A DNA stretch of 64,000 nt from Arcicella aurantiaca (GTDB lineage Bacteria > Bacteroidota > Bacteroidia > Cytophagales > Spirosomataceae), in the NCBI RefSeq assembly GCF_003148625.1, contig NZ_QGGO01000003.1, forward strand, positions 124,001 to 188,000, given 5' to 3'. The notes beneath the pieces are model-generated. The model was not told the origin of the DNA. It worked only from the letters and a program-made list of their open reading frames with translations, and did not search any database. Positions 9,567 through 18,307 of the stretch are shown in pieces (the stretch's first letter is position 1; every line of letters starts with the position of its first letter). The translations under genes were made by a program, and so were the position numbers.

Positions 9567-12536
9567 ATGAAAAACTTTATCAAAAACTTCAGCAAAACGT
9601 TACTCTTTTCCTTGTTAACGTTTACTTCTTTTTCACAAACAAAAATTACAGGACTTATTTCTGACGCTGCTACGGGCGATGCTTTAGCAGGAGTGAATAT
9701 CACTATTAAAGGAAAAGTGACTGGAACTACCACTAATTTTAATGGTACTTTTACGCTTTACAGCAATGTAGAATTACCTTTTAAGTTAGCAATTTCTTAT
9801 GTAGGGTATAAAACGCAAGAAATAAGCGTGACCAAACCTCTGTCGGAAATTAAAATTGGATTGATTGAGCAAGTCACTCAAAGCGAAGAAGTGGTAGTAG
9901 CGGCGGCTCGTATTGAGGAAAATGTGATGAATTCGCCCGTTTCAATTGAAAAAATTGATAGCCGTGCCATTCAAGCAAATCCTTCTTTCAACTTTTTAGA
10001 AAGTTTGAAGTATTTGAAAGGGGTAGATTTTAGTACACAGTCAATTACGTTTTCATCTATCAATGCTCGTGGTTTTAATGCCAGTGGAAATAACAGATTG
10101 GTACAATTGGTAGATGGTATTGATAATCAAGCCCCGGGACTGAACTTCTCTGTCGGAACAGTCGGGGTTACTTCAGATATTGATATGGAAAGTGCCGAGT
10201 TTTTACCCGGAACTTCATCGGCATTATATGGACCTAATGCTTTAAATGGTATTCTTTTGATGAATACAAAAAGCCCTTTTTTGTATAAAGGTTTGAGTGC
10301 AAATCTAAAAACAGGGATAACTCACGAAGAAAATCGAAATCAAGTAAATTCTCCTTTTTATGATTTTAGTATTCGTTGGGCTGAGTCATTTAATGATAAA
10401 TTGGGCATAAAAGTCAATTTCTCTTATATGAAAGCCCAAAACGATTGGTCGGCTACCAATTATAAAGACGGGAATAAGAATTTTATTGAAGGAAGTTCTC
10501 AGTTGAATAATCCTGCGTACAACGGCGTCAATACTTATGGTGACCAAACTGTACAAGATTTACGCTCGGTTGCTGAACAAATGATTGGCTTGAATTTATT
10601 ACCAGCAACGGCTTTAAATGTTATTCCGCAAGGCACTTATGTAACACGCACACCTTACACAGAAGCCGATTTGATTGCTCCAGAAGCCAAAACTATTCGA
10701 GGAAACGTAGCTCTTCATTATCGTTTAACAGAAAATATTGAAGCCGTTGGGGTATTTATGTACGGTGCTGGTACAACAGCCTATTTGGGAAATGACCGAT
10801 ATTCTTTCAATAATTTTACAGGAATGCAAAGCAAATTGGAATTGCGTGGGTCTAATTTCTTCATTAGAGGATATAAAACGGAAGAGAATTCGGGAGATTC
10901 TTATGCTACCAGTTTGGCAGGACAATTATTAAATGAACGTTGGGGAGGAGGAAGTAAAGTTTGGTATCCCACTTATTTGACTTCGTATTTGAAAGCATTG
11001 CAGTCGGGAATTACGGGAATTGCAGCTCATAATGTTGCTCGTGGAGTAGCTGATACCAATAGACCATTACCCGGAACGGAAGCATTTAACGATGCTCTTA
11101 ATGGTGTGAAAACGCTTAATGTCGGTGATTTTTCAAATCCTGCTTATCCTTTTGGTGGAGCTCATTTACAAGATAATACGAGTTTGTATCAATTTGAAGG
11201 AATGTATAATTTCAAAAATCAAGTGAAATTTGCGGAGGTGATTATGGGTGGAAATTATCGTATTTTTCATCTAAACTCAGGCGGAACATTTTATCCAGAT
11301 AGAGATGGACGTGAAATTTCTGTAAAAGAATGGGGGAGTTATCTTCAAGTTTCTAAAAGTTTATTAGATGGAGGTTTGAAAGTAGTGGCTTCGGGTCGTT
11401 ATGATAAAAATGAAAATTTTGAAGGACAGTTTTCTCCAAGATTGGCTTTGGTGGTTTCTCCTTGGGATAATCATCATATTAGAACGTCGTTCCAAACAGG
11501 TTTTAGAATTCCTCCTGTTCAAAATCAATATATTGACATCAGAACAAGCCAAGCTACTTTAATTGGAAGTTTGCCCGAATTTATAACCAAGTATAATTTA
11601 AGTCCAGACGGAACAAATCCTGCTTATTCACCAACAACAGTTGCGGCATTTGGCGAAGAAGTAAAAACTCGTGCAACTGCCGCAGCACCAGCTATTGCGG
11701 TGGCATTACAAACAGAAGCTCAAACAAATCCTCAAGCTTTTGCTGCTAAATACGGAGTTGCTCCAACGGCGGCAAATATTTCGACTTTAGTGGGTTCATT
11801 AGCTACTCAACAAGGAATAAAAACGGCTTTAACTTCGGGAGTTTTAAAACCATATCAATTCAAAAAATTTAGACCAGAGTCTGTACAATCGTATGAAATT
11901 GGGTATCGTGGTTTAATTGGGGATAGATTATTTATTGACGGAAGTTATTTTTATAGCAAATACAAAAACTTTGCTTACTCCGAAATCGTAGTTCAATCAA
12001 CAACTGATAGCCCTGCGGGAGTTTTGTCTGCCAATACTCGCCAAGTTTATCAATTGCCTGCTTCGTCTGAAGGTGAAACAATTGCAGAAGGTTGGTCGTT
12101 AGGACTTGATTACAGACTTGGAAAAGGATATTTAATTGGCGGGAATGTGTCGTACAATCAATTAAAGCAATTTGACCAAAACATTATTGCCAATGGCGGA
12201 AGACCAGAGTTTAACACACCTGCTTATAAATTTAATGCAAGTTTTAGCAATCGTAATGTAGCTAATACAGGCTTTGGATTCAATGCCATTTTGCGTTATC
12301 AAGATGCTTTTGTTTGGCAGTCGGCTTTTACAGCAGGTTTTGATGCCAATAGTACAATTGTGCCTGCTTTCTCAACTTTAGATGCTCAAATTTCAAAGAA
12401 AATTACGTCTTTAAAGTCTATCCTGAAAGTTGGTGGTACTAACCTTATGGGTAAATCTTACGTAACGGCTTTTGGTAATCCCAATGTAGGTTCGATGTAT
12501 TATATTTCATTGACTTTTGATGAGTTGTTGAAATAA
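9567..12536 (+). CDS. TonB-dependent outer-membrane receptor with carboxypeptidase-like N-terminal domain
   Basis: A 989-residue outer-membrane receptor. After a signal peptide (about residues 1-23, ending TSFSQ) comes a carboxypeptidase-D regulatory-like domain (about 25-110, GLISDAATGDALAGVNI, LAISYVGYKTQE). A plug domain follows (about 115-240, SINARGFNASGNNRLVQLVDG, SALYGPNALNG), then a 22-strand barrel. Such receptors take up sugars, siderophores or other bulky ligands using TonB energy. There is no SusD-like partner or glycoside hydrolase beside it, so it is not a classic polysaccharide locus and the substrate is unknown. It sits between pckA and the aceB-aceA unit, which hints at carboxylate growth only by location. 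A bidirectional terminator follows. Confidence 0.9.
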   Translation: MKNFIKNFSKTLLFSLLTFTSFSQTKITGLISDAATGDALAGVNITIKGKVTGTTTNFNGTFTLYSNVELPFKLAISYVGYKTQEISVTKPLSEIKIGLIEQVTQSEEVVVAAARIEENVMNSPVSIEKIDSRAIQANPSFNFLESLKYLKGVDFSTQSITFSSINARGFNASGNNRLVQLVDGIDNQAPGLNFSVGTVGVTSDIDMESAEFLPGTSSALYGPNALNGILLMNTKSPFLYKGLSANLKTGITHEENRNQVNSPFYDFSIRWAESFNDKLGIKVNFSYMKAQNDWSATNYKDGNKNFIEGSSQLNNPAYNGVNTYGDQTVQDLRSVAEQMIGLNLLPATALNVIPQGTYVTRTPYTEADLIAPEAKTIRGNVALHYRLTENIEAVGVFMYGAGTTAYLGNDRYSFNNFTGMQSKLELRGSNFFIRGYKTEENSGDSYATSLAGQLLNERWGGGSKVWYPTYLTSYLKALQSGITGIAAHNVARGVADTNRPLPGTEAFNDALNGVKTLNVGDFSNPAYPFGGAHLQDNTSLYQFEGMYNFKNQVKFAEVIMGGNYRIFHLNSGGTFYPDRDGREISVKEWGSYLQVSKSLLDGGLKVVASGRYDKNENFEGQFSPRLALVVSPWDNHHIRTSFQTGFRIPPVQNQYIDIRTSQATLIGSLPEFITKYNLSPDGTNPAYSPTTVAAFGEEVKTRATAAAPAIAVALQTEAQTNPQAFAAKYGVAPTAANISTLVGSLATQQGIKTALTSGVLKPYQFKKFRPESVQSYEIGYRGLIGDRLFIDGSYFYSKYKNFAYSEIVVQSTTDSPAGVLSANTRQVYQLPASSEGETIAEGWSLGLDYRLGKGYLIGGNVSYNQLKQFDQNIIANGGRPEFNTPAYKFNASFSNRNVANTGFGFNAILRYQDAFVWQSAFTAGFDANSTIVPAFSTLDAQISKKITSLKSILKVGGTNLMGKSYVTAFGNPNVGSMYYISLTFDELLK

Positions 12537-12538
12537 TT

Positions 12539-12665
12539 AGTAGCACAGACTTCAGTCTGTACTGTATAAATTTTACTATGAATTAACGCAGACAGGCTTC
12601 AAACCCTGTCTGCGTTCTTACATAAATTATAATTAAGCATTAATACAGACTGAAGTCTGTGTTAC
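12539..12665. repeat. composite palindromic element after the TonB receptor
   Basis: Outer arms of about 22 bases at 12539-12560 and 12644-12665 are inverted copies of each other (one mismatch). Each is itself a palindrome with core ACAGACTTCAGTCTGT. Between them sits a second hairpin at 12585-12616. The outer arms match the element at 27815-27874. Confidence 0.75.
12585..12616. repeat. AACG...CGTT hairpin (family copy 1)
   Basis: A 15-base arm (AACGCAGACAGGCTT) pairs with AACCCTGTCTGCGTT with one mismatch around a 2-base loop. It has the same arm length and AACG/CGTT ends as the hairpins at 45361, 50473 and 51674. No T-run follows. Confidence 0.7.
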
Positions 12666-12667
12666 AA

Positions 12668-12698
12668 AAAAACCTGCCCAAAAATTGAGCAGGTTTTT
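12668..12698. terminator. bidirectional intrinsic terminator, TonB receptor / aceA
   Basis: AAAAACCTGC pairs with GCAGGTTTTT. The A- and T-runs on the two sides allow it to end both convergent transcripts. Confidence 0.85.
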
Positions 12699-12731
12699 GA
12701 TTTTCCCCAAAACTAATTCGACCACTTATTA

Positions 12732-14021
12732 TTAATGAAATTGTTCTTCTTCGGTAGAGCCTTTTAATGCTCCTGTTGACGATAAACCGCTTGTTACGGT
12801 ATTTTGAATAGCATCAAAATAGCCCGTACCCACAAAGGCTTGGTGCTTGATGGCTTTAAATCCTTTTGATTGTAAGGCAAATTCTCTTTGTTGTAATTTA
12901 GAGAAGCCTGCCATTCCGTTGGTTACATAGTCAGATGAAAGCTCAAACATGGCGGTGTTCAAAGCATGGAAACCTGCTAAGGTGATAAATTGGAATTTGT
13001 AGCCCATTGCCGCTAATTCTTCTCTGAAAGTTGCCATTTTTTCTTCGTCCATGAATTTTGCCCAATTGAAAGATGGCGAACAGTTGTAAGCCAACATTTT
13101 ATTCGGAAATTTTGCATGAATACCTTCGGCAAAAGCACGAGCCATTTCTAAGTCTGGATTTCCTGTTTCCATCCAAATTAAATCTGCATAAGGTGCATAA
13201 CTTAATCCTCGGTCGATGCCTTGTTGTAGTCCATTTCTTACATGAAAGAATCCTTCTGAAGTTCTGCCTTTTTCATAATCTACAAATGGAACGTCTCTTT
13301 CGTCCACGTCAGAGGTAATCAAATTGGCGGCTTCTGCATCAGTACGGGCAATTACCAAAGTTGGAACTCCGCAAACGTCAGCCGCCAAACGAGCCGCAAC
13401 TAATTTATTGATAGCTTCTTGCGTAGGTACTAAAACTTTACCGCCCAAGTGTCCACATTTTTTAGCGGAGGATAATTGGTCTTCAAAATGAACGCCCGAC
13501 GCACCCGCTTCAATCATCCATTTCATCAATTCAAAAGCGTTTAGATTTCCGCCAAAACCTGCTTCTGCATCGGCTACAATGGGTACCATCCAATGAATAT
13601 CTTGGTCGCCACTAACCGACTGAATTTGGTCGGCACGTAATAAAGCATTATTGATTCTTTTTACCACATTCGGCACGCTATCAGCAGGGTACAAACTTTG
13701 GTCGGGGTACATATTTCCTGATAAATTGGCGTCAGCAGCCACTTGCCAGCCACTCAAATAAATGGCTTTCATTCCTGCTTGTACTTCTTGTACGGCTTGA
13801 TTTCCCGTTAAAGCACCCAAGCCAGCTACCCATTCGTCGGTGTGTAATAAATTCCAAAGGCGTTCTGCTCCCATGCGAGCGATACTGTAATCAAACTGAT
13901 ACGAACCCGCCAAACGTGCTACGTCTGCTGCGGTGTATGGACGTTCTACGCCTCTCCAACGTGGATTTGTTGTCCAATCAGTTACTAATTGTTGAATGCG
14001 GTCTTCTTGTGAAATTTTCAT
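12732..14021 (-). CDS. aceA: isocitrate lyase
   Basis: It cleaves isocitrate to glyoxylate and succinate, the first step of the glyoxylate shunt, which lets cells build biomass from acetate. The 429-residue protein has the family signature KKCGHLGGK (residues 187-195, catalytic C189), the upstream substrate segment ([10 protein letters not shown]) and the metal-binding DAEAGFGG. It is the second gene after malate synthase on the same strand, with 108 bases between them. A long inverted repeat lies in that gap. It is probably co-transcribed with aceB from the operator-bearing promoter near 15.85 kb. Confidence 0.97.
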   Translation of the reverse strand: MKISQEDRIQQLVTDWTTNPRWRGVERPYTAADVARLAGSYQFDYSIARMGAERLWNLLHTDEWVAGLGALTGNQAVQEVQAGMKAIYLSGWQVAADANLSGNMYPDQSLYPADSVPNVVKRINNALLRADQIQSVSGDQDIHWMVPIVADAEAGFGGNLNAFELMKWMIEAGASGVHFEDQLSSAKKCGHLGGKVLVPTQEAINKLVAARLAADVCGVPTLVIARTDAEAANLITSDVDERDVPFVDYEKGRTSEGFFHVRNGLQQGIDRGLSYAPYADLIWMETGNPDLEMARAFAEGIHAKFPNKMLAYNCSPSFNWAKFMDEEKMATFREELAAMGYKFQFITLAGFHALNTAMFELSSDYVTNGMAGFSKLQQREFALQSKGFKAIKHQAFVGTGYFDAIQNTVTSGLSSTGALKGSTEEEQFH

Positions 14022-14059
14022 GATTTTGTTTTGTTATAAATGCTTGATGTTTTGTTTTC

Positions 14060-14124
14060 AGTTGTGAGTTGCGAATTGTGAATAGAGTTTTGTCGTATTA
14101 ATTCACCATTCACAACTCACAATT
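14060..14124 (-). repeat. inverted repeat between aceB and aceA
   Basis: Arms 14060-14083 and 14101-14124 (24 bases, three mismatches, 17-base loop) are built of the words TTGTGAGTTG / CAACTCACAA. In the mRNA the stem starts 5 bases after the aceB stop codon. It could stabilise the upstream message, cause partial termination, or be an interspersed element. Confidence 0.65.
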
Positions 14125-14129
14125 AATCA

Positions 14130-15749
14130 TTATATCTCCACTTCTTCAGTGGCGATGAGTGTACTGTATGCTTCAGTGGTTAAGAATAGGTCAAATTTCT
14201 TTTGGGTAACTAATTTATCGAAAAGGTTAATAGCGTCGAAGAATCTGCCGTTGAAGTAGTTGTCTTCGCCAACCATATCTTTTATTTTCTGGATTTCGTC
14301 AGCTAAGAAAAATTTATACAATGAAATATCAATCGTTACTCCATAATAGGTTTTGGCACGGTGATGAAGCCATTGCCAAAGTTGGGCTCTCGAAATTTCA
14401 GCGGTGGCAGCATCCTCCATTAAATTATGAATTGCTGCTGCCCCGATGCCTCTCAACCAAGATTCTATATACAAAATGCCGACTTGTATGTTCATGCGTA
14501 TGCCTGCTTCGGTAATACACGCATCTGGAATGTTGAAATTTGTCAACTCTTCGGCAGTGATAATTTCGTTTTCTAATAGTACGTGTTTTTGATGTGGATT
14601 TTCTCTCAAAACCTTGTTGAATGGTTGCAAAGCCACTGGCACTAAGTCGGGGTGAGCTACCCAAGTACCATCAAAACCCGTTGAGGCTTCCAATTCTTTA
14701 TCGGCATTTACTTTTTCAAAAGCCAATTTATTAATGCTTTCGTCCTTACGACTCGGTATATACGCAGACATTCCTCCGATGGCGTGTGCTTTGCGTTTAT
14801 GGCAAGTTTTTACCAAAAGTTTGGCATAAGCACGCATAAACGGTACAGACATTGTAACCTGCGAACGGTCGGGAAGAACACAATTTGAAAATTTATGGAA
14901 TTTTTTGATACATGAAAAAATGTAATCCCAACGTCCTGCGTTTAAGCCTGCAATGTGTTCACGCAAAACATATAAAATTTCATTCATTTCAAAGGCAGCC
15001 GTGATAGTTTCAATCAAAACAGTTGCTTTGATGGTTGCTTTGGGCATTTCGATGGCTTCTTGTGCTGCCAAGAAAATGTCATTCCAAAGTTGAGCTTCTT
15101 GGTGATTTTCAAGTTTGGGAAGATAAAAATAAGGTCCACTTCCACGTTTTACCAATTCCCAAGCATTATGAAAGAAATACAAACCAAAGTCGAAAATAGA
15201 AGCAGAAATTGGAGTTCCATCAATAAAAACGTGATGTTCTTCCATGTGCCAACCTCTTGGGCGAACTTTCAAAACGGCTACAAATTCTTTTAAAGCATAA
15301 TGTTTTCCATTGTCTGCCGTGAAGTCAATTTGCTTTCTGATAGCATCACGCAAGTTGATTTGTCCATCCAATAAATTTTGCCACGAAGGCGTATTGGCAT
15401 CTTCAAAATCAGCCATAAAAACCTTTGCCCCAGAGTTTAAAGCATTGATAATCATGCGTCTATCTACTGGGCCTGTAATTTCTGTACGCCTGTCTTGCAA
15501 ATCTGCTGGAATAGGCGAAACCACCCAATCAATATCTCTAATGGCGGCTTTATTATCAAGAAAATTTAATTTTTTTCCTTGATTAATTTCTTCTTGCAAG
15601 TCTTTGCGTTTTTGCAAAAGTTGTTTGCGTTGCTTGTTGAACATTCGGTGTAAATCCCGAATAAAAACGATAGCATCTTCTGTTAAAATTTCTTCATAAT
15701 GCGGAGGCATTTCTCCCAATATTTCTACGCCGTGAATTGAATGTATCAT
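14130..15749 (-). CDS. aceB: malate synthase A
   Basis: It condenses glyoxylate with acetyl-CoA to malate, completing the glyoxylate shunt. Length (539 residues) and conserved segments identify the A isoform: the arginine/Mg-site region near RPRGWHMEEHH, VLIETI, the LNAGRWDY block, the MSAYIPSR segment and the C-terminal WQWLHH region. It is the first gene of the aceB-aceA unit. Its promoter (TTG-N20-TAGGTTTG) carries the AGCGAA operator at the -33 element. The XRE regulator gene is divergent, 303 bases away, a common arrangement for a pathway and its local regulator. Confidence 0.97.
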   Translation of the reverse strand: MIHSIHGVEILGEMPPHYEEILTEDAIVFIRDLHRMFNKQRKQLLQKRKDLQEEINQGKKLNFLDNKAAIRDIDWVVSPIPADLQDRRTEITGPVDRRMIINALNSGAKVFMADFEDANTPSWQNLLDGQINLRDAIRKQIDFTADNGKHYALKEFVAVLKVRPRGWHMEEHHVFIDGTPISASIFDFGLYFFHNAWELVKRGSGPYFYLPKLENHQEAQLWNDIFLAAQEAIEMPKATIKATVLIETITAAFEMNEILYVLREHIAGLNAGRWDYIFSCIKKFHKFSNCVLPDRSQVTMSVPFMRAYAKLLVKTCHKRKAHAIGGMSAYIPSRKDESINKLAFEKVNADKELEASTGFDGTWVAHPDLVPVALQPFNKVLRENPHQKHVLLENEIITAEELTNFNIPDACITEAGIRMNIQVGILYIESWLRGIGAAAIHNLMEDAATAEISRAQLWQWLHHRAKTYYGVTIDISLYKFFLADEIQKIKDMVGEDNYFNGRFFDAINLFDKLVTQKKFDLFLTTEAYSTLIATEEVEI

Positions 15750-15832
15750 ATCTGTTTTGCTTTGTTATATATCGTTTTACTGATTCGGAAGGAAGTATTT
15801 TATTAATCAGAAACTTGTTCTGATTTCTTTGA

Positions 15833-15863
15833 CAAACCTAATAAAGCGAAATAATAAAAACAA
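15833..15863 (-). promoter_or_regulatory. aceB promoter (TTG-N20-TAGGTTTG)
   Basis: On the minus strand TTG at 15863-15861 is followed by 20 bases and TAGGTTTG at 15840-15833. This is exactly the geometry of the pckA promoter. The start point should be near 15826, giving a leader of about 78 bases. Confidence 0.72.
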
Positions 15864-15876
15864 GCGAAAATTCGCT
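15863..15876. promoter_or_regulatory. operator AGCGAAAATTCGCT at aceB
   Basis: The palindromic arms AGCGA/TCGCT match the pckA operator; only the central four bases are asymmetric. It begins on the last base of the -33 TTG, as at pckA. A lone half-site AGCGAA lies nearby at 15845-15850, within the promoter spacer. Confidence 0.72.
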
Positions 15877-15889
15877 AAAAATAAAAAAT

Positions 15890-15900
15890 AGCGAAAATTC
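15890..15900. promoter_or_regulatory. degenerate operator copy AGCGAAAATTC
   Basis: The left half matches the operator, but the right arm reads CTTC rather than CGCT. It lies 27 bases from the full site and may be a weak second site in the shared control region. Confidence 0.4.
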
Positions 15901-15976
15901 TTCAAAAAGTCATACGTTTTTTGGAAAAAGTATAAGTAATTTTGCGTAAAATATGTCTTTTAGAGAAAACGTCTCA

Positions 15977-15990
15977 AGCGAATATTCGCT
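15977..15990. promoter_or_regulatory. operator palindrome AGCGAATATTCGCT before the XRE regulator gene
   Basis: A perfect 14-bp palindrome about 62 bases upstream of the regulator start codon. It suggests autoregulation together with control of aceB. Confidence 0.65.
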
Positions 15991-16010
15991 ATTAATGTTT
16001 TTTGAAAGAA

Positions 16011-16037
16011 TTGTATTGCTATATTTTACTACTTTTG
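16011..16037 (+). promoter_or_regulatory. possible promoter of the XRE regulator gene
   Basis: TACTTTTG at 16030-16037 fits the -7 consensus. A TTG at 16011 lies only 16 bases upstream, so the -33 assignment is weak. A competing TAATTTTG lies at 15937-15944, upstream of the operator; which one is used decides whether the operator represses or activates. Confidence 0.35.
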
Positions 16038-16052
16038 ACAAAAAATAAAATC

Positions 16053-17546
16053 ATGAGCATCAATACCGATAAAGTAAAAATCATTTTTGGATTAAAAATT
16101 AGACAGCTACGTCTTGATAAAAAATTATCATTAAGTGAAGTTGCAGAAAAGTCTAATCTTTCCATTTCGTATCTCAATGAAATAGAGAAAGGGAAAAAAT
16201 ATCCCAAGACCGAAAAAATTATGGCTTTGGCGAGTGCTTTTGAGGTAGATTATGATTCTTTGGTGTCATTGAAACTTAATAAGCAATTAGAACCCATTGC
16301 TGAGTTGCTCAATTCTAATATTCTGACGGAATTGCCCTTAGAGATTTTTGGGATTGAACCTTCTGATTTTATCGAATTGATGTCGCAAGCTCCCGCTAAG
16401 ATTTCAGCATTTATTAGTACAATTATCGAAATTAGTCGGAATTATGATATGCGAGTGGAGCAGTTTTATTTCTCTGTTTTACGGTCGTATCAAGAAATGC
16501 ACGACAATTATTTTGAAGATTTAGAGGAGTCGGCACAACAGTTTAGAAAGTTGTTTGACATTACGCCTACAACTTCGCCGAATGAGAAACTTTTAAAAGA
16601 TATTCTTGAAAATTTCTATCATTATCGCATTGAAGAATTTACGCCAGAGCAATACCCTGATTTGATTTCGGTACGTTCTGTATTTGACCCTAAAAATAAT
16701 AAACTGCTCATTAACAAAACGTTAAGTACAGAACAAAAGGCTTTTTCGTATGGGCGAGAAATAGGTTATCAGTATTTACAACTCAAAAATCGCCCAATGA
16801 TTTCTTCTGTTTTAGAGGTTGAATCGTTCGAGCAGGTTTTGAATAATTTTAGAGCTTCTTATTTTGCAGGAGCAATTTTGGTAAATAAAGATATTCTCAT
16901 TGGGCGTTTGACTTACTTTTTTGCTTCTCCGAAATGGGATGCAGATATGCTTTTGAACATCATGCGTTTGTTTAGTGTAACGCCCGAAGTTTTTATGCAC
17001 CGCTTGTCTAATGTAATGACGAGTCATTTCAAAATCAAAAATCTATTCTTCCTTCGTTTCAATAATCAGGTTGATAATAATTTATTTTATCTGACTAAAG
17101 AAATGCACCTCACAAAATTACATACACCTCATGGTACTGCCATGAATGAACATTATTGTCGTAGGTGGTTGTCGTTAACTATTCTGAAAGATTTAGAAAA
17201 TGAACAAAAAACCAATGGATATGATGCCGAAGAGGTGATTTGTAAAGCTCAGATTTCAGAATATATTGATACAGAGAATAATTATTTAGTGATTTGTTTG
17301 GCAAAACCTTCGCCCCCAAGTCGTATTGTCAATAGCAGTATTACTTTGGGTTTTGCGATTGATGATAATTTAAAAAGTAGTGTGAATTTTCTGAGTGATT
17401 CTAATTTATTGCATAGAAAAGTGAATGAAACCTGTGAGCGTTGTAGTTTAGTTGATTGTAACGAGCGAGCAATTCAGCCTATTATTCTTAAAAAAAGACA
17501 AGCAAGAGAAAAATTGAAAGAAGCGGTGGCAAAACTGACAAGCTAA
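16053..17546 (+). CDS. XRE-family regulator with degenerate ImmA/IrrE-like domain and Cys-rich C terminus (short-chain acyl regulator type)
   Basis: I use the ATG at 16053 (497 residues); the upstream TTG at 16002 would add 17 hydrophobic residues before the helix-turn-helix. An XRE/Cro HTH occupies about residues 8-63 (KLSLSEVAEKSNLSISYLNEIEKG). The middle looks like the ImmA/IrrE peptidase-like region, but the HExxH zinc motif is replaced by GREIGYQ, so it is probably a ligand-sensing rather than a protease domain. The C terminus has C-x2-C-x4-C before an R..QP segment, as in the DUF2083 domain of RamB-like regulators of acetate and propionate genes. Divergence from aceB and the shared palindrome make it the likely glyoxylate-shunt regulator; whether it activates or represses is not visible. 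Confidence 0.85.
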   Translation: MSINTDKVKIIFGLKIRQLRLDKKLSLSEVAEKSNLSISYLNEIEKGKKYPKTEKIMALASAFEVDYDSLVSLKLNKQLEPIAELLNSNILTELPLEIFGIEPSDFIELMSQAPAKISAFISTIIEISRNYDMRVEQFYFSVLRSYQEMHDNYFEDLEESAQQFRKLFDITPTTSPNEKLLKDILENFYHYRIEEFTPEQYPDLISVRSVFDPKNNKLLINKTLSTEQKAFSYGREIGYQYLQLKNRPMISSVLEVESFEQVLNNFRASYFAGAILVNKDILIGRLTYFFASPKWDADMLLNIMRLFSVTPEVFMHRLSNVMTSHFKIKNLFFLRFNNQVDNNLFYLTKEMHLTKLHTPHGTAMNEHYCRRWLSLTILKDLENEQKTNGYDAEEVICKAQISEYIDTENNYLVICLAKPSPPSRIVNSSITLGFAIDDNLKSSVNFLSDSNLLHRKVNETCERCSLVDCNERAIQPIILKKRQAREKLKEAVAKLTS

Positions 17547-17578
17547 TCTTGGATAAATACAACAGTTCGTAGAGCTTA

Positions 17579-17588
17579 TTGTACAAAA
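17579..17588. promoter_or_regulatory. TTGTACAAAA word upstream of the zinc-ribbon gene
   Basis: The same word occurs twice, 21 bases apart, upstream of the porin gene (18308 and 18329, the latter as TAGTACAAAA). It may be a shared regulator site; the word is short and the genome AT-rich, so chance is possible. Confidence 0.3.
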
Positions 17589-17743
17589 CAAATAATATTT
17601 GGCTATTTTTTGGTTTACAGAATTTTATTTTGAAAAATTCGTATTCAACATACTTAAAGTGTCAATAAATTTTATCTGAACAAATTTCGTTTTGTTGCTT
17701 ATTTAATATAGATTTGCTAAATGTACTATATCACATTATTTAT

Positions 17744-18163
17744 ATGAAAAATCCAAATTGTCCCCGCTGTGATGGTAATAATATAACAAAAAGTGGTGTT
17801 ATCAATGAAAAACAACGCTTTAAATGCAAAGACTGTAATTATAATTTTACCGTTGAGAAAATGGGTAAAGGCATTTCAACTTACTATGTTATTAAGGCTC
17901 TTCAATTATATATAGAAGGTGTTAGTTATCGTGAAATTGAACGTCTTTTAGGGGTGTCTCATGTTTCTGTAATGAATTGGGTGAAGAAATATCAGATTAA
18001 AATACCTAAAAATTCAGAATACTATCCGACTTATAAGATAATGAATCATAAGGAGTTAGTTAGTTTTTATAGTGAAAGAGAAAATTTAAGAGACGCAGGA
18101 ATGATTGTTACTGAGCTTGGAGATAAATTTATGCTCATTAAATGGGAAAGATTAAAACATTAA
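17744..18163 (+). CDS. zinc-ribbon plus helix-turn-helix protein, IS1 InsA-like, probably domesticated
   Basis: I use the ATG at 17744 (139 residues); an upstream TTG adds ten residues before the Cys motif. Residues 6-31 carry two CxxC pairs (C6/C9, C28/C31) with the FKCKDCNYNF pattern of IS1-type InsA zinc fingers. Residues about 50-82 form an HTH (YREIERLLGVSHVSVMNWVKK). The last ~55 residues are not transposase-like. There is no catalytic InsB frame, no terminal inverted repeat and no target duplication seen, and it sits in a metabolic cluster. I infer a DNA-binding regulator derived from a transposase; a decayed IS remnant is the alternative. A terminator follows it. Confidence 0.72.
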   Translation: MKNPNCPRCDGNNITKSGVINEKQRFKCKDCNYNFTVEKMGKGISTYYVIKALQLYIEGVSYREIERLLGVSHVSVMNWVKKYQIKIPKNSEYYPTYKIMNHKELVSFYSERENLRDAGMIVTELGDKFMLIKWERLKH

Positions 18164-18232
18164 GAATATTACTCAATCATTGAATGTCCTTAATTGGTTA
18201 TTTTAATGGTTGTTTTGTTTGACGATATTAAT

Positions 18233-18289
18233 AAAACTATACTAAAGTAGCAAGTGTATATCAATGCTATTGACAGTATAGTTTTTTTT
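18233..18289 (+). terminator. intrinsic terminator after the zinc-ribbon gene
   Basis: AAAACTATACT pairs with AGTATAGTTTT and runs into TTTTTTTT. An inner TAGCA/TGCTA stem extends it. It separates the zinc-ribbon gene from the porin operon. Confidence 0.8.
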
Positions 18290-18307
18290 ATGACCTTTGG
18301 CTCACCA

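Noticed and set aside
17744-18163. Intact IS1-type insertion sequence
   Set aside because: No InsB catalytic frame, no terminal inverted repeats and no target duplication were seen; only an InsA-like protein is present.
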